64,000 bases of DNA from the NCBI GenBank assembly GCA_030762935.1, contig CM060888.1, forward strand, positions 115,021,468-115,085,467, given 5' to 3'. The translations under genes and the position numbers were made by a program. This document shows, piece by piece, positions 46,699 to 57,374 of this stretch. This stretch comes from Hymenopus coronatus (lineage: Eukaryota; Arthropoda; Insecta; Mantodea; Hymenopodidae). Numbering within the stretch: position 1 is the stretch's first letter; each line of letters opens with the position of its first letter. Below the pieces are notes generated by a model. It saw only the letters and a list, made by a program, of their open reading frames with translations, ran no database searches and was not told the origin of the DNA.

Positions 46699-47829
46699 CA
46701 GTAAAACCTCGTTAACTGGACCAATTGCTGTTCAATGTTGTCCAGATTATCAAAAGTACAGATTAAGTGAAATCAACCCCACAGTGAAAAATTTGGAATG
46801 AAATTAGAGTACTATATAATTTTATTAGAACGTAAGATACAATAGGCCCACCTGATTTTAATTATACATTCTTTATTTGTTTGGTTTGAAGAAACCATCA
46901 ATTTTGTTTTCACTTCTCTTTCACAATGAAATCATGAAGACTCCTCATATGATGTTAGTATGCGGAAATCTCTTTATTGTCAGTTTTCTCGACAAAGTCT
47001 ATTACACAATTCAGATGCTGTTTATCCTCAGTTTCACTTTCCGAAATCCACATCCTCAGCCTCAGATTCGCTATTAGTGTCCCTTGCGTTGCTTACACTT
47101 TATAAATGGATCAACAGCTGATGTATCAGCACTTAAGCTCTCTCTATAAATTTTTTTTGTTCACTATGTTATGACGTTTATGGAATCTGTATAACCAGCC
47201 CGGACTAGCCGAAAATCTATTGATACCAAGCTGTTTCACAAGACGTTCGGCAGCAGTTTGAATTTCAACACCTCTCACTGGAATTCTGCTTGCAACACTT
47301 GTATGTTGCGTCTTCCAACTTTTGTTCAGCCGGCTGCCGCATTCGTTTGATCATCATTTTTCTTTTTTGTCCGAAACTGTTCGTTTTGCAATTCCATATT
47401 CTGCATATACACATACAATAGTGCCACCATTTTCAATCCTTGCAATAATTTTCAGTTTCTCACATATTGTTAGCAATTTATGATTACATTTCCCCGATGA
47501 TGCTTCAAATTTACTAATCAACATTATGCACTCAATCTTTGTTTCTTTAGCTTAATGACTGAGAAAGGCAACTCTTCTGACAAGAGTTGCAAGCCCTATT
47601 ACAGGTACAGCAAGGGAGTGGGAAGGAGGGCAGCCTAATGTATTTCTTGTTTCCAAAGAAATTCCTATTGTACAGTCTGTGCAAAAATAAAATGGAAAAT
47701 TTCTGTAAGTATGTCTTAGCGCAGTTCCATAATTTAAGTTAGCAATTCACAGACTATTTTTTTAAGGATGCTTGTCCAGATTAAGGAAAATCCAGTTTAA
47801 AGGGGTCTGGATTAACAATGTTTTATATG
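46699..47829 (-). mobile_element. Tigger/pogo-type element, internally deleted
   Basis: It lies between TA dinucleotides. The left end CAGTAAAACCTCGTTAACTG is typical of pogo/Tigger termini. The right end reads, in reverse complement, CATATAAAACATTGTTAATC followed by CAGACC. The 1.13-kb body contains the N-terminal part of a pogo-type transposase on the minus strand, but no DDE domain that I recognise, so it is a deletion derivative. Confidence 0.75.
47366..47524 (-). pseudogene. Pogo/Tigger transposase N-terminal HTH fragment
   Basis: From the ATG at 47524 the frame gives MLISKFEASSGKCNHKLLTI, CEKLKIIARIENGGTIV and YAEYGIAKRTVSDKKEK, then a stop. It fits the psq-like HTH of pogo/CENP-B transposases (LxxKxxIIxxIExGxxxxxxAxxYGIxxSTVSxIxK). 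Weak continuation in other frames (RMRQPAEQKLEDATYKC) may be the second HTH. The rest is lost. Confidence 0.72.
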
Positions 47830-47839
47830 TATTTATATA

Positions 47840-49025
47840 TATGAGGATTTAATGAAAGGTAATGCCTCCACCTTCGTAGCTCTAGGTACTGGCTCGTTCC
47901 ATAGCCTCTTCTCTACAGCTCCAGTTGGCATTGAACAGTTGTGTTGTTACAGTGTAAGGTATGGAACCCTGCGCAGACGTTCGGTCAATGCAATTTAAGC
48001 AACATGCAGTCATTGAATTCTTGACAGCAGAAGGTGTCACCCCAAAGGAGATTAATCAGAAAATGAAAGCAGTTTATTGTGATTGTGTTCATGCGAGTAC
48101 TGTGTGTCGCTGGGCGAGTAAGTTTAAAGATGCTGAGATGGGAACATTTGACTTGCGTGACAAACAAAGAGTTGGACGTCCTGTGACAGCAACTACAGAG
48201 TTTCACAAGCAAAATGTTGACAGATTGATTCAGGATGATTGTTGTATCACTCAGAGAGAAATTGCAGCACAACTGGCATTTTACAAGAATGAGTGGGTCA
48301 CATTATTGCTTTGCTTGGCTATCGGAAGATCTGTACATGATGGGTACCCCGGGTGCTGACTCCTGAAATGAAAGTGCACAGACTTTAAATTTGCCAGGAA
48401 CTGCTCTTGCATTACAAGAATGAAGGTGATGCCTTTCTCCATTCAATTGTGCCAGGAGACGAAACGTGGGTACACCATTACGACCCAGAGACAAAACATC
48501 AGTCTATGGAATATTGACACAAAGACTAGCCCCAGAAAAAGAAATTCAAATTGCAGCCCTCAGCTGGAAAATCATGGCCACAGTGTTCTGGGATGCAGAT
48601 GGTGTTATTCATGTTGATTTCCTTGATCGTGGAACAACAATAAATTCAGAGCGTTGCATCACAATGCTGAGAAGTCTGAAACGATGGCTAACAAGACTCC
48701 GAAAGGAAAAGGGAAATATTTTCCTGCAGCATGACAATACCAAACCACACACTTTACGTGCCACCACGTGCAGAACTTCAGAGACTGAATCTCACCACTG
48801 TACAGCATCCTCCATTCAGTCCAGATTTAGCATCGTCTGACTTCCATCTGTTTCCGATAATGAAAGACAATCTGCGGGGACATCATTATGCTTCTGATGA
48901 AGACGTTGAGAGAGCTGCGAGACTGTGGCTGCAGAAACCATGTTGACTTCTTCCATGATGGCTTCAGAAAACTTGTTCATCGTTGGCAGAAATGTATCCA
49001 ATTCTGTTGACTATGTATAAAAGTG
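47840..49025 (+). mobile_element. mariner element, decayed
   Basis: The left end, TGAGGATTTAATGAAAGGTA followed by ATGCCTCC, resembles mariner termini with GTAATGCCTCC. No clear right inverted repeat is seen, so the right boundary is approximate. The transposase runs on the plus strand from ATG 47961 to about 48990. Confidence 0.8.
47961..48990 (+). pseudogene. mariner transposase of the 47.8-kb element, frameshifted
   Basis: The N-terminus MQFKQHAVIEFLTAEGVTPK, HASTVCRWASKFKDAEMG and VGRPVTATTEFHKQNVDRLI is the usual HTH-linker. A deletion follows CCITQREIAAQL. Then pieces in different frames: PGDETW (first D), WKIMATVFWDADGVIHVDFL, FLQHDNTKPHT (second D) and FSPDLASSDFHLFPIMKD (third D), ending YASDEDVERAARLW. 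Order and motifs fit a D34D mariner. At least three frameshifts and one deletion make it a fossil. Confidence 0.87.
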
Positions 49026-49166
49026 AATATTGGTAATTAAAGATCACATTCAAAGGATTATTTCTGTGTTTGATTTATTAGAATATTCCCATCCAAACCC
49101 AATTAACGAAGATAATATATAGCAATGCGTGAGAGAGCTGGGAAAACTATGCTATCCTTATAATAG

Positions 49167-49449
49167 ATGCTTGAAATATTGACGATCTCTCAAACAAGCA
49201 TTGTACCTCTTAAAAATATTATCACTCACTTGCCGGAGCTCAGCAGCATGAATTGTGGCTTTTTGCACGATATTATCTCTAAGTTCCTCTTGTATACAAG
49301 GAATGGAGCTATACACTTTGTCTTATAAAGAACCTCAAATAAAAATTACAACTCGTCATGTCAGGAGATCGAGGGACCCACAAATTGACACTAATAATTC
49401 TGACAACACTGACCATGCTGTTAAAGCGACCCAAAATAAATTATATTGG

Positions 49450-49497
<48 letters not shown>

Positions 49498-49960
49498 ACA
49501 CACACACACCTCTCTTACTGCATTTAACAATTCGGCAGCCAAGTATGCTGTTGCAGAATCTTGCTGAAACCAACCATATGATTTCTCTTCTTCTGTCAGG
49601 CAATTAAAAATGGTTTTTTGAGAATTAACCTCTGATATTGCTCTGCATTTATTGTTTCTTCAAAGAAAATGGGGCCTATTATTCTTCTTACACTCATCAT
49701 ATAGCAAACTCCTATTTTCTGAAAATAGTTAGGTGTTTCATTCAATAGCACAGACTTTTCGGAAGCCCAATATTGATTGTTGTGAGTATTTACATGCCCA
49801 TTTAAGTGAAATCAAGATTCCTCAGAGCAAAATAAAAGCTGCGGGTCAATGAAATCTCCTTCTACAGATTGGAAAAAACAATTTTTAGAATATGCACAGA
49901 GAAGAGATTTTTATTTTAACTGTGAAAGAATATCCTTTTCTCTATGAGCATCTGATCCAG
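49167..49960 (-). pseudogene. DDE transposase fragment interrupted by poly(A)/(CA)n
   Basis: On the minus strand, degraded frames read NIGLPKSLCY, FRK-EFAI, APFSLKK and CLTEEEKSY-like residues, matching in outline the region around the second catalytic D of Tc1/mariner-type transposases. After the poly(A) tract (49450-49496) a clean piece continues: DKVYSSIPCIQEELRDNIVQ, KATIHAAELRQVSDNIFKRY and a stop at about 49167, the typical DKVY...LEELRxxI...FxxR C-terminus. No terminal repeats were found. The homopolymer lies where the third catalytic residue is expected. Confidence 0.65.
49450..49510 (+). repeat. Poly(A)47 followed by (CA)n
   Basis: Forty-seven consecutive A residues (49450-49496), then a CA run. 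It lies inside a transposase fragment and has no retroposon head beside it, so it may be an expanded A-tract or a leftover tail. Confidence 0.9.
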
Positions 49961-49976
49961 CTTACAACAGGAAAAA

Positions 49977-50928
49977 TCTGTGTTCCATTCACATGACTTT
50001 CTCTACATCTCTGTGTAATGGTTATTATGCTAACTTCATATATCCAAGATAGCGGATCCAAACCCAATGGAGACACTGAATTTTTTTCGGGCGTGAAAAT
50101 CCTTAGCATGGTTTCCTTCGGAAGGGAAGTAAAGTCGTCGGTCCCATGTTGTAGATTTACGCCAAATAAAAGAACAGCAATCCTGATAAAGAGGCCTCTG
50201 AGCAAAATTAAGTGGTCTTTCACGCCCAGTATAGAATGGGATGCTGAGAACCACAGTAGTTAAAGAGCGTCCATAAATAAAACTCAATTTCCATTTTTTT
50301 CTACATCTCTGTAACAATTATTATTGTTAATAAGCCTATTCTTCTATTTACCTTGTGCTAATCGAGATAAGCATTAGCAGAAATGATCTTATCACTTATT
50401 TCATTATAACCAGAAGTGAAATAAGCAAATACACTAGACTAAAGCAACAAGTCATATGTTTTAAAATGGGGTTGCTATAAGATTAAAACTCGATTATTTG
50501 TGTGACCAAGAGTTGACAAGTTCCCATATGAGAAAAGTATAAGTATTTTAAAATTGAAACTAATAATAAGAAATGTCTTAAAAATGGTACACTTTAGCAG
50601 TTATGCAAAATTCATCCAGAATAAAGACCTCTACAGAGGCTATTCCCAGAAAATTCAAGATACACATTTTATTTGTCATGTAAATATCTTTAATATACAA
50701 TATTTTAATCAAAATTATTACAGCCATTTTTGAGAAAATCAAAATTTTTCCATATAAAGAGTAGTTGGGAGTAAAGGGACTTTTCTGAAAATCTTCATGT
50801 TGCACCCTTGGAAAATACTGAACTTAAATACCAAGTTTGGTATTTAACAGACTTTTCATTTTTGAGCTATGCTGCCCACAGACACACACACACACATGCA
50901 GACAGACCTTTGTCTAAAAATATGTGGT
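49977..50928 (+). repeat. Family R copy F, interrupted by a SINE
   Basis: AAAATCTGTGTTCCATTCAC and ATGACTTTCTCTACATCTCT form the 5' end up to 50014. The copy resumes at 50300 and runs through AAGAGTTGACAAGTTCCCAT, CATCCAGAATAAAGACCTCT, CCAAGTTTGGTATTTAACAG and GCTATGCTGCCCACAGACAC to about 50928, where copy G begins head to tail. It lacks the palindromic 3' end. Confidence 0.87.
50015..50299 (+). repeat. SINE family 2 copy nested in family R copy F
   Basis: 5'-truncated head (GTAATGGTTATTATGC), degenerate B-box region (GCGGATCCAAACCC), TTTTTTTCGGGCGTGAAAAT, GGAAGGGAAGTAAAGTC, CCCATGTTGTAGATTTACG and GAGAACCACAGTAGTTAAAG. It is flanked by a 13-bp direct repeat TCTACATCTCTGT (50002-50014 and 50300-50312), the expected mark of retroposition. 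Confidence 0.9.
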
Positions 50929-51852
50929 GTTCCATTCACATGACTTTCTCTAGATTTCTATAACAGATTATTGTTAAAAAAAGCTCATGCTTCTATTTAC
51001 TTCATGCTAATCGGAAACAATTTGCAGAAATAGTCTTATTACTTGCTTCCTTGTAAGTAGTAGCGAAATAAAGGAGTACCATAGGTTACAGGGATAATCA
51101 AAAGCAGGTAGCTATGTCACTCCTTTGTATTAACTGCAGTTGACAAATTTCTGTATAAGAAAAGTATAAGAAATGGTTTAAAATAGATAGAAATGTAGCA
51201 GTAGTTGGAGTGTTTCAAAAAGATAGTAAGAAGATTGAAAAATTCTCATACAAAGTGAAAAATAAATGGGTATGGACAGTAAATAGACAAAATGGTGTAA
51301 TAAACTAGAATTAATAAACTACTGTAAAATATGAGTATGACCGGTAAGAGCCAGGGCTGAACACCGGTCATATTCACCTGTATAGAGCTTAGCATAAATA
51401 AATAAATAAATAAATAAGAAAAGCATAAGTTTTTCAAAGCAGAAACCAAAAACAAGGAATGTCTCAAAAGCAAAATAAGTATATAACATAAATTGTGTGT
51501 TTTAACGAGCTCTATATTTTTCGTGTAGTAAGTTTTTGTCCATCTCTTGCGGTTTAGCATTTATTCAGAATTCCGTAAAATTCATCCAGAATAAAAAATT
51601 CTTCAGAGGCTATTCCCAGAAAATTCAAGATATACATTTTATTTGTCAGGTAAATATCCTTAATATATGATATTTTAATCAAAATCTTTAGAGCCAAATT
51701 AAAATTTTCGAAAAAAAGTTCCATGTAAAGGGTAGTTTGGAGTGGGGGGATTTTTCTCAAAATCTTTGTGTCGCATCCCTGGAAGATACTAAACTTAAAT
51801 ACCAGGTTTAGTATTTTACCGAATTTTCGTTTTTGAGTTATCGTGTTCACAG

Positions 51853-51883
<31 letters not shown>

Positions 51884-51915
51884 GACGTTTACTGAAAATG
51901 CTTTTTTTGGATAAA
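50929..51915 (+). repeat. Family R copy G, interrupted by a retroposon
   Basis: Starts GGTGTTCCATTCACATGACT directly after copy F, includes GTAAGTAGTAGCGAAATAAA, then is interrupted at 51171-51413. It resumes with CATAAATTGTGTGTTTTAAC, TCAGAGGCTATTCCCAGAAA, GTTCCATGTAAAGGGTAGTT, TCGCATCCCTGGAAGATACT, TTGAGTTATCGTGTTCACAG and a (CA)n run. The palindromic 3' terminus is missing. Confidence 0.87.
51171..51413 (+). mobile_element. Short non-LTR 3' end or SINE with (AAAT)n tail, nested in copy G
   Basis: A 243-bp insert flanked by ATAAGAAAAGTATAAG (51155-51170) and ATAAGAAAAGCATAAG (51414-51429), a 16-bp duplication with one difference. It ends ACCGGTCATATTCACCTG, TATAGAGCTTAGCAT and (AAAT)n. The first third reads VGVFQKDSKKIEKFSYKVKN in one frame, possibly the last codons of a retrotransposon ORF. 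A (TAAA) tail points to a non-LTR element of another clade than the Jockey-like one at 5.3 kb. Confidence 0.75.
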
Positions 51916-52547
51916 TGGGAGCTGGTAATTTATATGTATATAAAATCATTAACTTAAAACAACTCACATTTACCTACGTTTTGGATTAATTATTTTCCTT
52001 AAAGGCCTTCATTATTACTCGGTCAAAGCTGTCTAAGATAACTGAAACTTTAAAAGAAAAACTTACTCTTGTCAGTGTATTAAGCATTTAAAATTTTTAT
52101 TCACTCATGGAAAAAATAAATGCAACACCGATAAAGACTGCGTTATTCCCAAAATGGCCATAGTATGAGGATAATGCAGGGTCATAGTTTTGATGATTGA
52201 TGTGTAGTGGTCAGAGGACAACAGATGGCACTGCACAGGCCATTAACCTGAAATAACAATCAATGAAAAACCGACACGTGCAATAGTCTAATAGTATTTC
52301 TGGAATCAAACCTTGAAGATAAAAGGCTGCTCCATTATCAAACACATTATAATTGTAAGTTGAATATTTTTTATTAATATTATACCATTGCATTTTTCCC
52401 ACCTTGATTTGCATGATTTTTTGGGATTGCTCCAATCTACACATGCTAAAAGAAGTGCATTTAACACTGGAACTTCTTACGTTATAAAGTGAAGGAAACA
52501 TGCAGGAACACAATTTGGTGTGTATGTGTATGCAAACATTATTGCAA
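51916..52547. other. Non-coding DNA
   Basis: No gene seen. TCACTCATGGAAAAAATAAA followed by TGCAACACC near 52103-52131 resembles Tc1-type termini, but no partner end was found. Confidence 0.4.
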
Positions 52548-52710
52548 TGTAACTGCAAATGTGATAACCATTAGAACAAATAACTTAGTTGTTACTGATA
52601 ACAGTTACGTTAATATAACTGCTAACTTGGTAACCATTAAAACAAATAACTTAATTGTTACTGGTAACCATTATCGCACTGTAACAGTGACAGTTATAAC
52701 CATTATGTGA
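52548..52710 (+). repeat. 66-bp minisatellite, about 2.5 units
   Basis: TAACCATTAGAACAAATAAC and TAACCATTAAAACAAATAAC recur 66 bp apart (52566 and 52632), and a partial third unit ends near 52710. The period is a multiple of three and gives a valine/threonine/asparagine-rich 22-residue repeat in the plus frame. That frame has no other sign of being a gene. Confidence 0.75.
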
Positions 52711-53275
52711 AAATAACTGTTTCTTGGGTAATCAAGATGACTGATACTAAGTGACTGAGAAGAGGAAGCTGCCATCTTCTTTCTTCCACTTTTGTTGGTG
52801 GGTTATCATCTGGAAAGCAGTATATCACCTATCGATGCCTTTTTTGGATTGTGATTCAGGATTCATCCATGACAATATTGTAAGTGTCCTTGCTTGTCCT
52901 TGCCAAATTTTTTCAGTATGAAACATATTATTCCCTGTGAGCTGCTTTATAGTTCTCTATTGATGTATGCAGCACCCAATGATAACCGTGCTTGGTAACT
53001 TGATGTTCATGAAGGATGTCATTCAAGTGATTGAGCCAATGTTAAGGGTACTCTGAAGATTTTATGAAGTTATGTGGGGATCCTCCACCAATTTCTGTGC
53101 AGTTGCAACTGTTTTTAGAGTTACTGCTTTGTGAGGTTTGTCTTCCATGATTTCTGACCTCTTTGGACCTCCAAAAACCAGTTTCCTGTAGTAGCTCTGA
53201 GTGGTGCAGAGTCCCAAAAAACATCTACCCAAGATCCTGTTAGGCCCTTTTAAGTCAAATAAATCGTGGTACAAA
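52700..53275 (-). pseudogene. mariner transposase remnant, heavily decayed
   Basis: The minus strand gives FGGPKRSEIMEDKPHKAVTL, KTVATAQKLVEDPH (linker between the HTH domains), HLNDILHEHQVTKHGYHWV, DTYNIVMDES (normally TYxIVTGDESW, first catalytic D), FPDDNPPTKVEERKMAAS and further scraps. These fit the N-terminal half of a mariner transposase in order. Many stops and shifts; the second and third catalytic residues and the termini are not recognisable. Confidence 0.68.
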
Positions 53276-54054
53276 AATCACATTGTGACAGCTCGATTAC
53301 ATTTGCCTGATTGTACTATAATGACAGAGTGCATAGTCCAACATGAATTCATTGCTTGAAAATCTGCATTGAGTATAAGTATACTACATTTTAAATGTTA
53401 ACAGGATTACTGGACTTGAGAACAATGTAGTGAACATTCAAGAGTTATAGATGAATAAAAATTATGATTATTATTAACATTAAATTCTGGGCATCACTAC
53501 TTTTCTTATGTTAATGAAAAATACTGTAGCAGGTATTTTATAAAGTCAGCAAGGGCTAACCTTGCACTTAATAGCCATGTACTCATTCATCTGTCATGGA
53601 GTATTGCCCTATCTTATAAATACATCTTGTGAAAGTTGTGATGTCACCTTTGTTATAACATGTTAAAAAATGTATCGGTTTGTGCTAGGCTTCTGCTTCT
53701 AACATACACCCCTTGCAACAATATTGCTTCATAATGGCAGTGATTTTGATTTATAGACATAATATATACCTATAATAGTATCTGGGGGGGGGGGGGGATT
53801 GTGCAAATTATTTTAAATAAGTTTACCCTGCACGTTTCAGTATTTTATTATATAGATGTCAGATTTTAGTAGTTTTGGATAGTTTGAGAGAGCAGCCTCT
53901 GGATATGGAAGGTAGCACATGACAATGCTAACAACAGGTGTGTAGTTAATTCTCCCAGACTTTAGTACATGGTTTCATAGTGCGGTCTTGTACATTCCGC
54001 TTTTTCCCAAGTTTTGATTGTGTACAGCTTTGCCACAGTGGTAGAAAACCCTTT
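53276..54054. other. AT-rich non-coding DNA with a G14 run
   Basis: No gene recognised. Fourteen G residues lie at 53784-53797. Confidence 0.5.
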
Positions 54055-54374
54055 AACCATTAACATGTTAAAATATGTATTTTTCTAAGATGTTACAAAA
54101 TTCAGAATGGAACAAAGGAAGAATAAAATGACTACATAATATACAAGCATTACCTATGCTTTTTGAGCAATGCAGTACCATGATATGAAATGCATTTCTT
54201 ACAATTTCTAATGTAACCATTAACATGCTAAAATATGTATTTTTCTAAGATGTTACATAATTCAGAATGGAACAAAGGAAGAATAAAATGACTACATAAT
54301 ATACAAGCATTACCTATGCTTTTTGAGCAATGCAGTACCATGATATGAAATGCATTTCTTACAATTTCTAATGT
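54055..54374. repeat. 160-bp tandem segmental duplication
   Basis: 54055-54214 and 54215-54374 are adjacent 160-bp copies. I see two differences (CATGTTAAAA versus CATGCTAAAA and GTTACAAAAT versus GTTACATAAT), about 98.8% identity. A diverged third start (CATGCTAAAATATATTTTGC at about 54453) lies 80 bp further on, so the segment may be an older tandem family with one recent duplication. Confidence 0.92.
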
Positions 54375-55559
54375 AACCTTCACTTCATGGCTTACACTTG
54401 TCAATGCAGCTTCACTGTAGTGGAGTGAGTAGATATAATTTTTTATTTTAATGCATGCTAAAATATATTTTGCTAAGATAGTGTTCAAAATCCAAAACAT
54501 TAAACACTGAGTACCGGAATAGTGAGAGCTTTAAAAAGGGTCATTCTCCCATACTTTTCACCCCTTAAACCCTGGGATCATCAGGTTTTAGTTATGCATA
54601 ATTTGTTGGCATTACTTCCATACATGATCCAGATTTATATTTTTGTTATTCTGCTATTGGAGCTGCTTTGTAGTTACATACTTTGTAAAGTTTTATGAAC
54701 TTTTAGTATCTTAAGCCACAAAGCGTAGCCCAAAGCAGAGGGCCATAAGCCGCAAAGCATAGCCGAGGTGTCTGTGAAGATAAAACCCAAATTACGCCAA
54801 AAAGAAGTCAACATCTTGACAATCTAGTGGATTTCGAATTTGAACATGTTTTTAACACTTTAGAGTCTGGATCTGAATCGCTGTGGAAGTTTTACCAATT
54901 GTTTTATTTCTGAAATAAATTCTAAGATACTGAAGTATTGATTGTTAACACTTGAATTTACAATACTGAACTATGTGTAATATGAATTACTGGACCTGCA
55001 TATTGAAAACAAAATTATCAAAAGTCAGCCAACTTTAGGGGATTAGGTACTACATTATATGTTCAGATATTACAATACTTTTAGAAATACAACTTTGTAC
55101 AGAAATGTGGGCTTATTGCAAAACAATATACATGTACTTACTGTGAGTTTAGCTGTACTTCGCTGCTACTTATTGTACATTTTACTGTTGATATACTGCC
55201 CATAACATATGAATGTTGTTTAAATTGGGTGAATGCAAAATACTATCTATTGGACAATTTATACATCAACATCAATTGAAGGATTCAGAAATTTAAATGG
55301 CATGACAAAAGTGTATGCGTCGTTTTCCTCCTGATTGCGAAATTCTTATTATACTTCAGAGAAATATAAAACTACATATGTATTTTTAAAAAATTATAAA
55401 TGTTTATTCAAATTTTATCTCTAAAAATATATTACTGATAATGTTTCTCATATTACAACCGGTGTGGGTGTTCCCAACAATTGTGGTCTCAGATTATGTG
55501 CGAATTTGTCATGACTTTCACTTTTTGCATACTAACCTACAATAATTTTACTAAAAATT
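54375..55559. other. AT-rich non-coding DNA
   Basis: No gene or recognised dispersed repeat. A short direct repeat of GCCACAAAGCGTAGCC / GCCGCAAAGCATAGCC occurs near 54716-54764. Confidence 0.45.
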
Positions 55560-56050
55560 CCAACAGCGGTTAACGTGATGGTACTGGCGAAATTCCATAT
55601 TCTTGATGGATGTTTCAGCGCTGGGAATATCCAGTTTATATCATACATAATTATAAATAAAATCTAAACTTATTTATTAACTAAACACTTTAAAATTTTG
55701 AACCCAAATTCCCCAACTGTGCACAGCAGCCCGACATCTTGAAACAGGTAAAAACCAAACGACGATCAAATTGCGTATTGCGCTCTTGCTTAGTATTCGA
55801 AATAGTTGGTAAATCCATCGAAAGAGTGCGCGCAGTTAGTTGCCTCTGGCTCTATGGACGAAAAGCACCTGTAGAACTTTACAGAAAGCGGCTGCGTTTG
55901 GTTCTGCCATGCGTATGGCATAATATGAACCCAAATGCGCGTATTCGAAAATCGGAATAAATGTTATCTTAATATACTGATGATGACAGCGGATTAAATA
56001 TTGCGAGTGCGGTACAAAATACCTTCGGGAAGTAAGCAAGCATAACGATG
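55560..56050. promoter_or_regulatory. CpG-dense block, promoter-like candidate
   Basis: About 20 or more CG dinucleotides lie in about 320 bp (55730-56050), for example ACGACGATC, GTGCGCGCAG, GCGGCTGCG and GCGCGTATTCG, whereas flanking AT-rich DNA has almost none. No transposon signature is seen in it. It lies about 11 kb upstream of the known tafazzin exons on that gene's 5' side, so it could hold the tafazzin promoter/first exon or a divergent promoter. I found no first exon whose phase fits. A 73-codon plus-strand frame here starts only at TTG and is not called. Confidence 0.4.
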
Positions 56051-57374
56051 TGTTGTGTTTTAAGTTTGTGCTAAAGGATGATTTGTTTTAAAACAGCATG
56101 TACACGTGTAAACCCAGTGGCTGTTCAAAGCTTCCAATTAATTCAATTTGCTCTTGATGTTTAGCCATAGTGTTGTGAATTCAGTGAGTGCGTGTTATGT
56201 GTTTTTATTTTCGTGGTAGTTTTTTTTCTCTCCAAAATCTCCAATTTCCTGTTAAATGTTAATTGTAGTGTCAATTTTTCATCTCCAAGGACCGGCAATT
56301 AGTGCGTTGGGATCAAGGTAATCAATTTTAATCAACTAAGTATTTTACTATCAAATTTTTTTGTATTGATTTTTGTGACAATGCAGGACACGCATTTTCT
56401 TCTTCTTCGTGAATGAAATTAAGTAATGTATACGTTTTCAAAATATTTGTATTAGCTACTGAAATATTAATAAACACCAGGCGTGTAAAATGGAATCGGA
56501 GTGATAGCTTGCAATGAGTAGATTTATGACATCGCTTAAAAATATAGAAAAAATGTCTTATATTGCATATATGAAACATGAGTTAAATGAATGTAATGCT
56601 TGCAACTTTTTCTTCTTTCTCTTTATTTGGCATGTATTAATGCTTTACGGTTTACTTTAATTTACTAAAATGGTTTATTTTATAAATTTATAAATAGTTG
56701 TTAGCATTTCAGCCTTTAATTTACCAGAGTTATGTTTCATTTAACTCTTAAGGTTTTGTCCCTAAAATTATAATTGAATGGATGCCATTTATACTAAATA
56801 TCTACGGTATGAAAAAAATTCATATTTTGTTTCTTTCTTTTTAAAGTACCTATCTAATTTCTAAAATAGTATTTAAAAGCGATGCTTTCCAAAGAGGGGA
56901 ACAAAATATACGTATTTTGCTTCTTGACAAACGGTAGCTTTTGACTGTTTGTGCATGAAAATCAAACGAAATTCATAAAAAATTCTTCACACAGTAGAAC
57001 ATTATTATATTTCCAGATATAATTTTGATAGTTTTTGTTGTGTATGTAGTAATATACAGAACGAAATGTCAACTTTGCGAAGAGTTTGTCAACTATAAAA
57101 GTTTGAAGAAAGTTTAAAGCAAGCGAAATAATCGTATTAAACCAGTAGATTATAAGATTTCGATGTATTTACAAAAAAAACGCCGTAATTAGAGAAGAAC
57201 TACAGAAAATCTATTTAAACTTAAGCCGACTAGATCATCCTTAGTAATTAAATTCATGCATTTGACCACCTTGTGAACATCACTCCGTATTTTTATTGTT
57301 AACAGCAATGGGCATTTTTAACACCATATACCATTATCGGAACTATTGACGAGTTTTTGTTTTTGTTCCTTTTC
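56051..57374. other. AT-rich non-coding DNA
   Basis: No gene or repeat recognised. Confidence 0.45.

Noticed and set aside
55739..55960. 73-codon frame in the CpG-dense block as a gene
   Set aside because: It starts at TTG rather than ATG and has no recognisable similarity; may be part of a transcript but not callable.
55836..56039. Minus-strand frame in the CpG block as the tafazzin first exon
   Set aside because: No match to the tafazzin N-terminus, and the only plausible donor (CAG/GTGCTT) gives the wrong phase for the exon at 44625.
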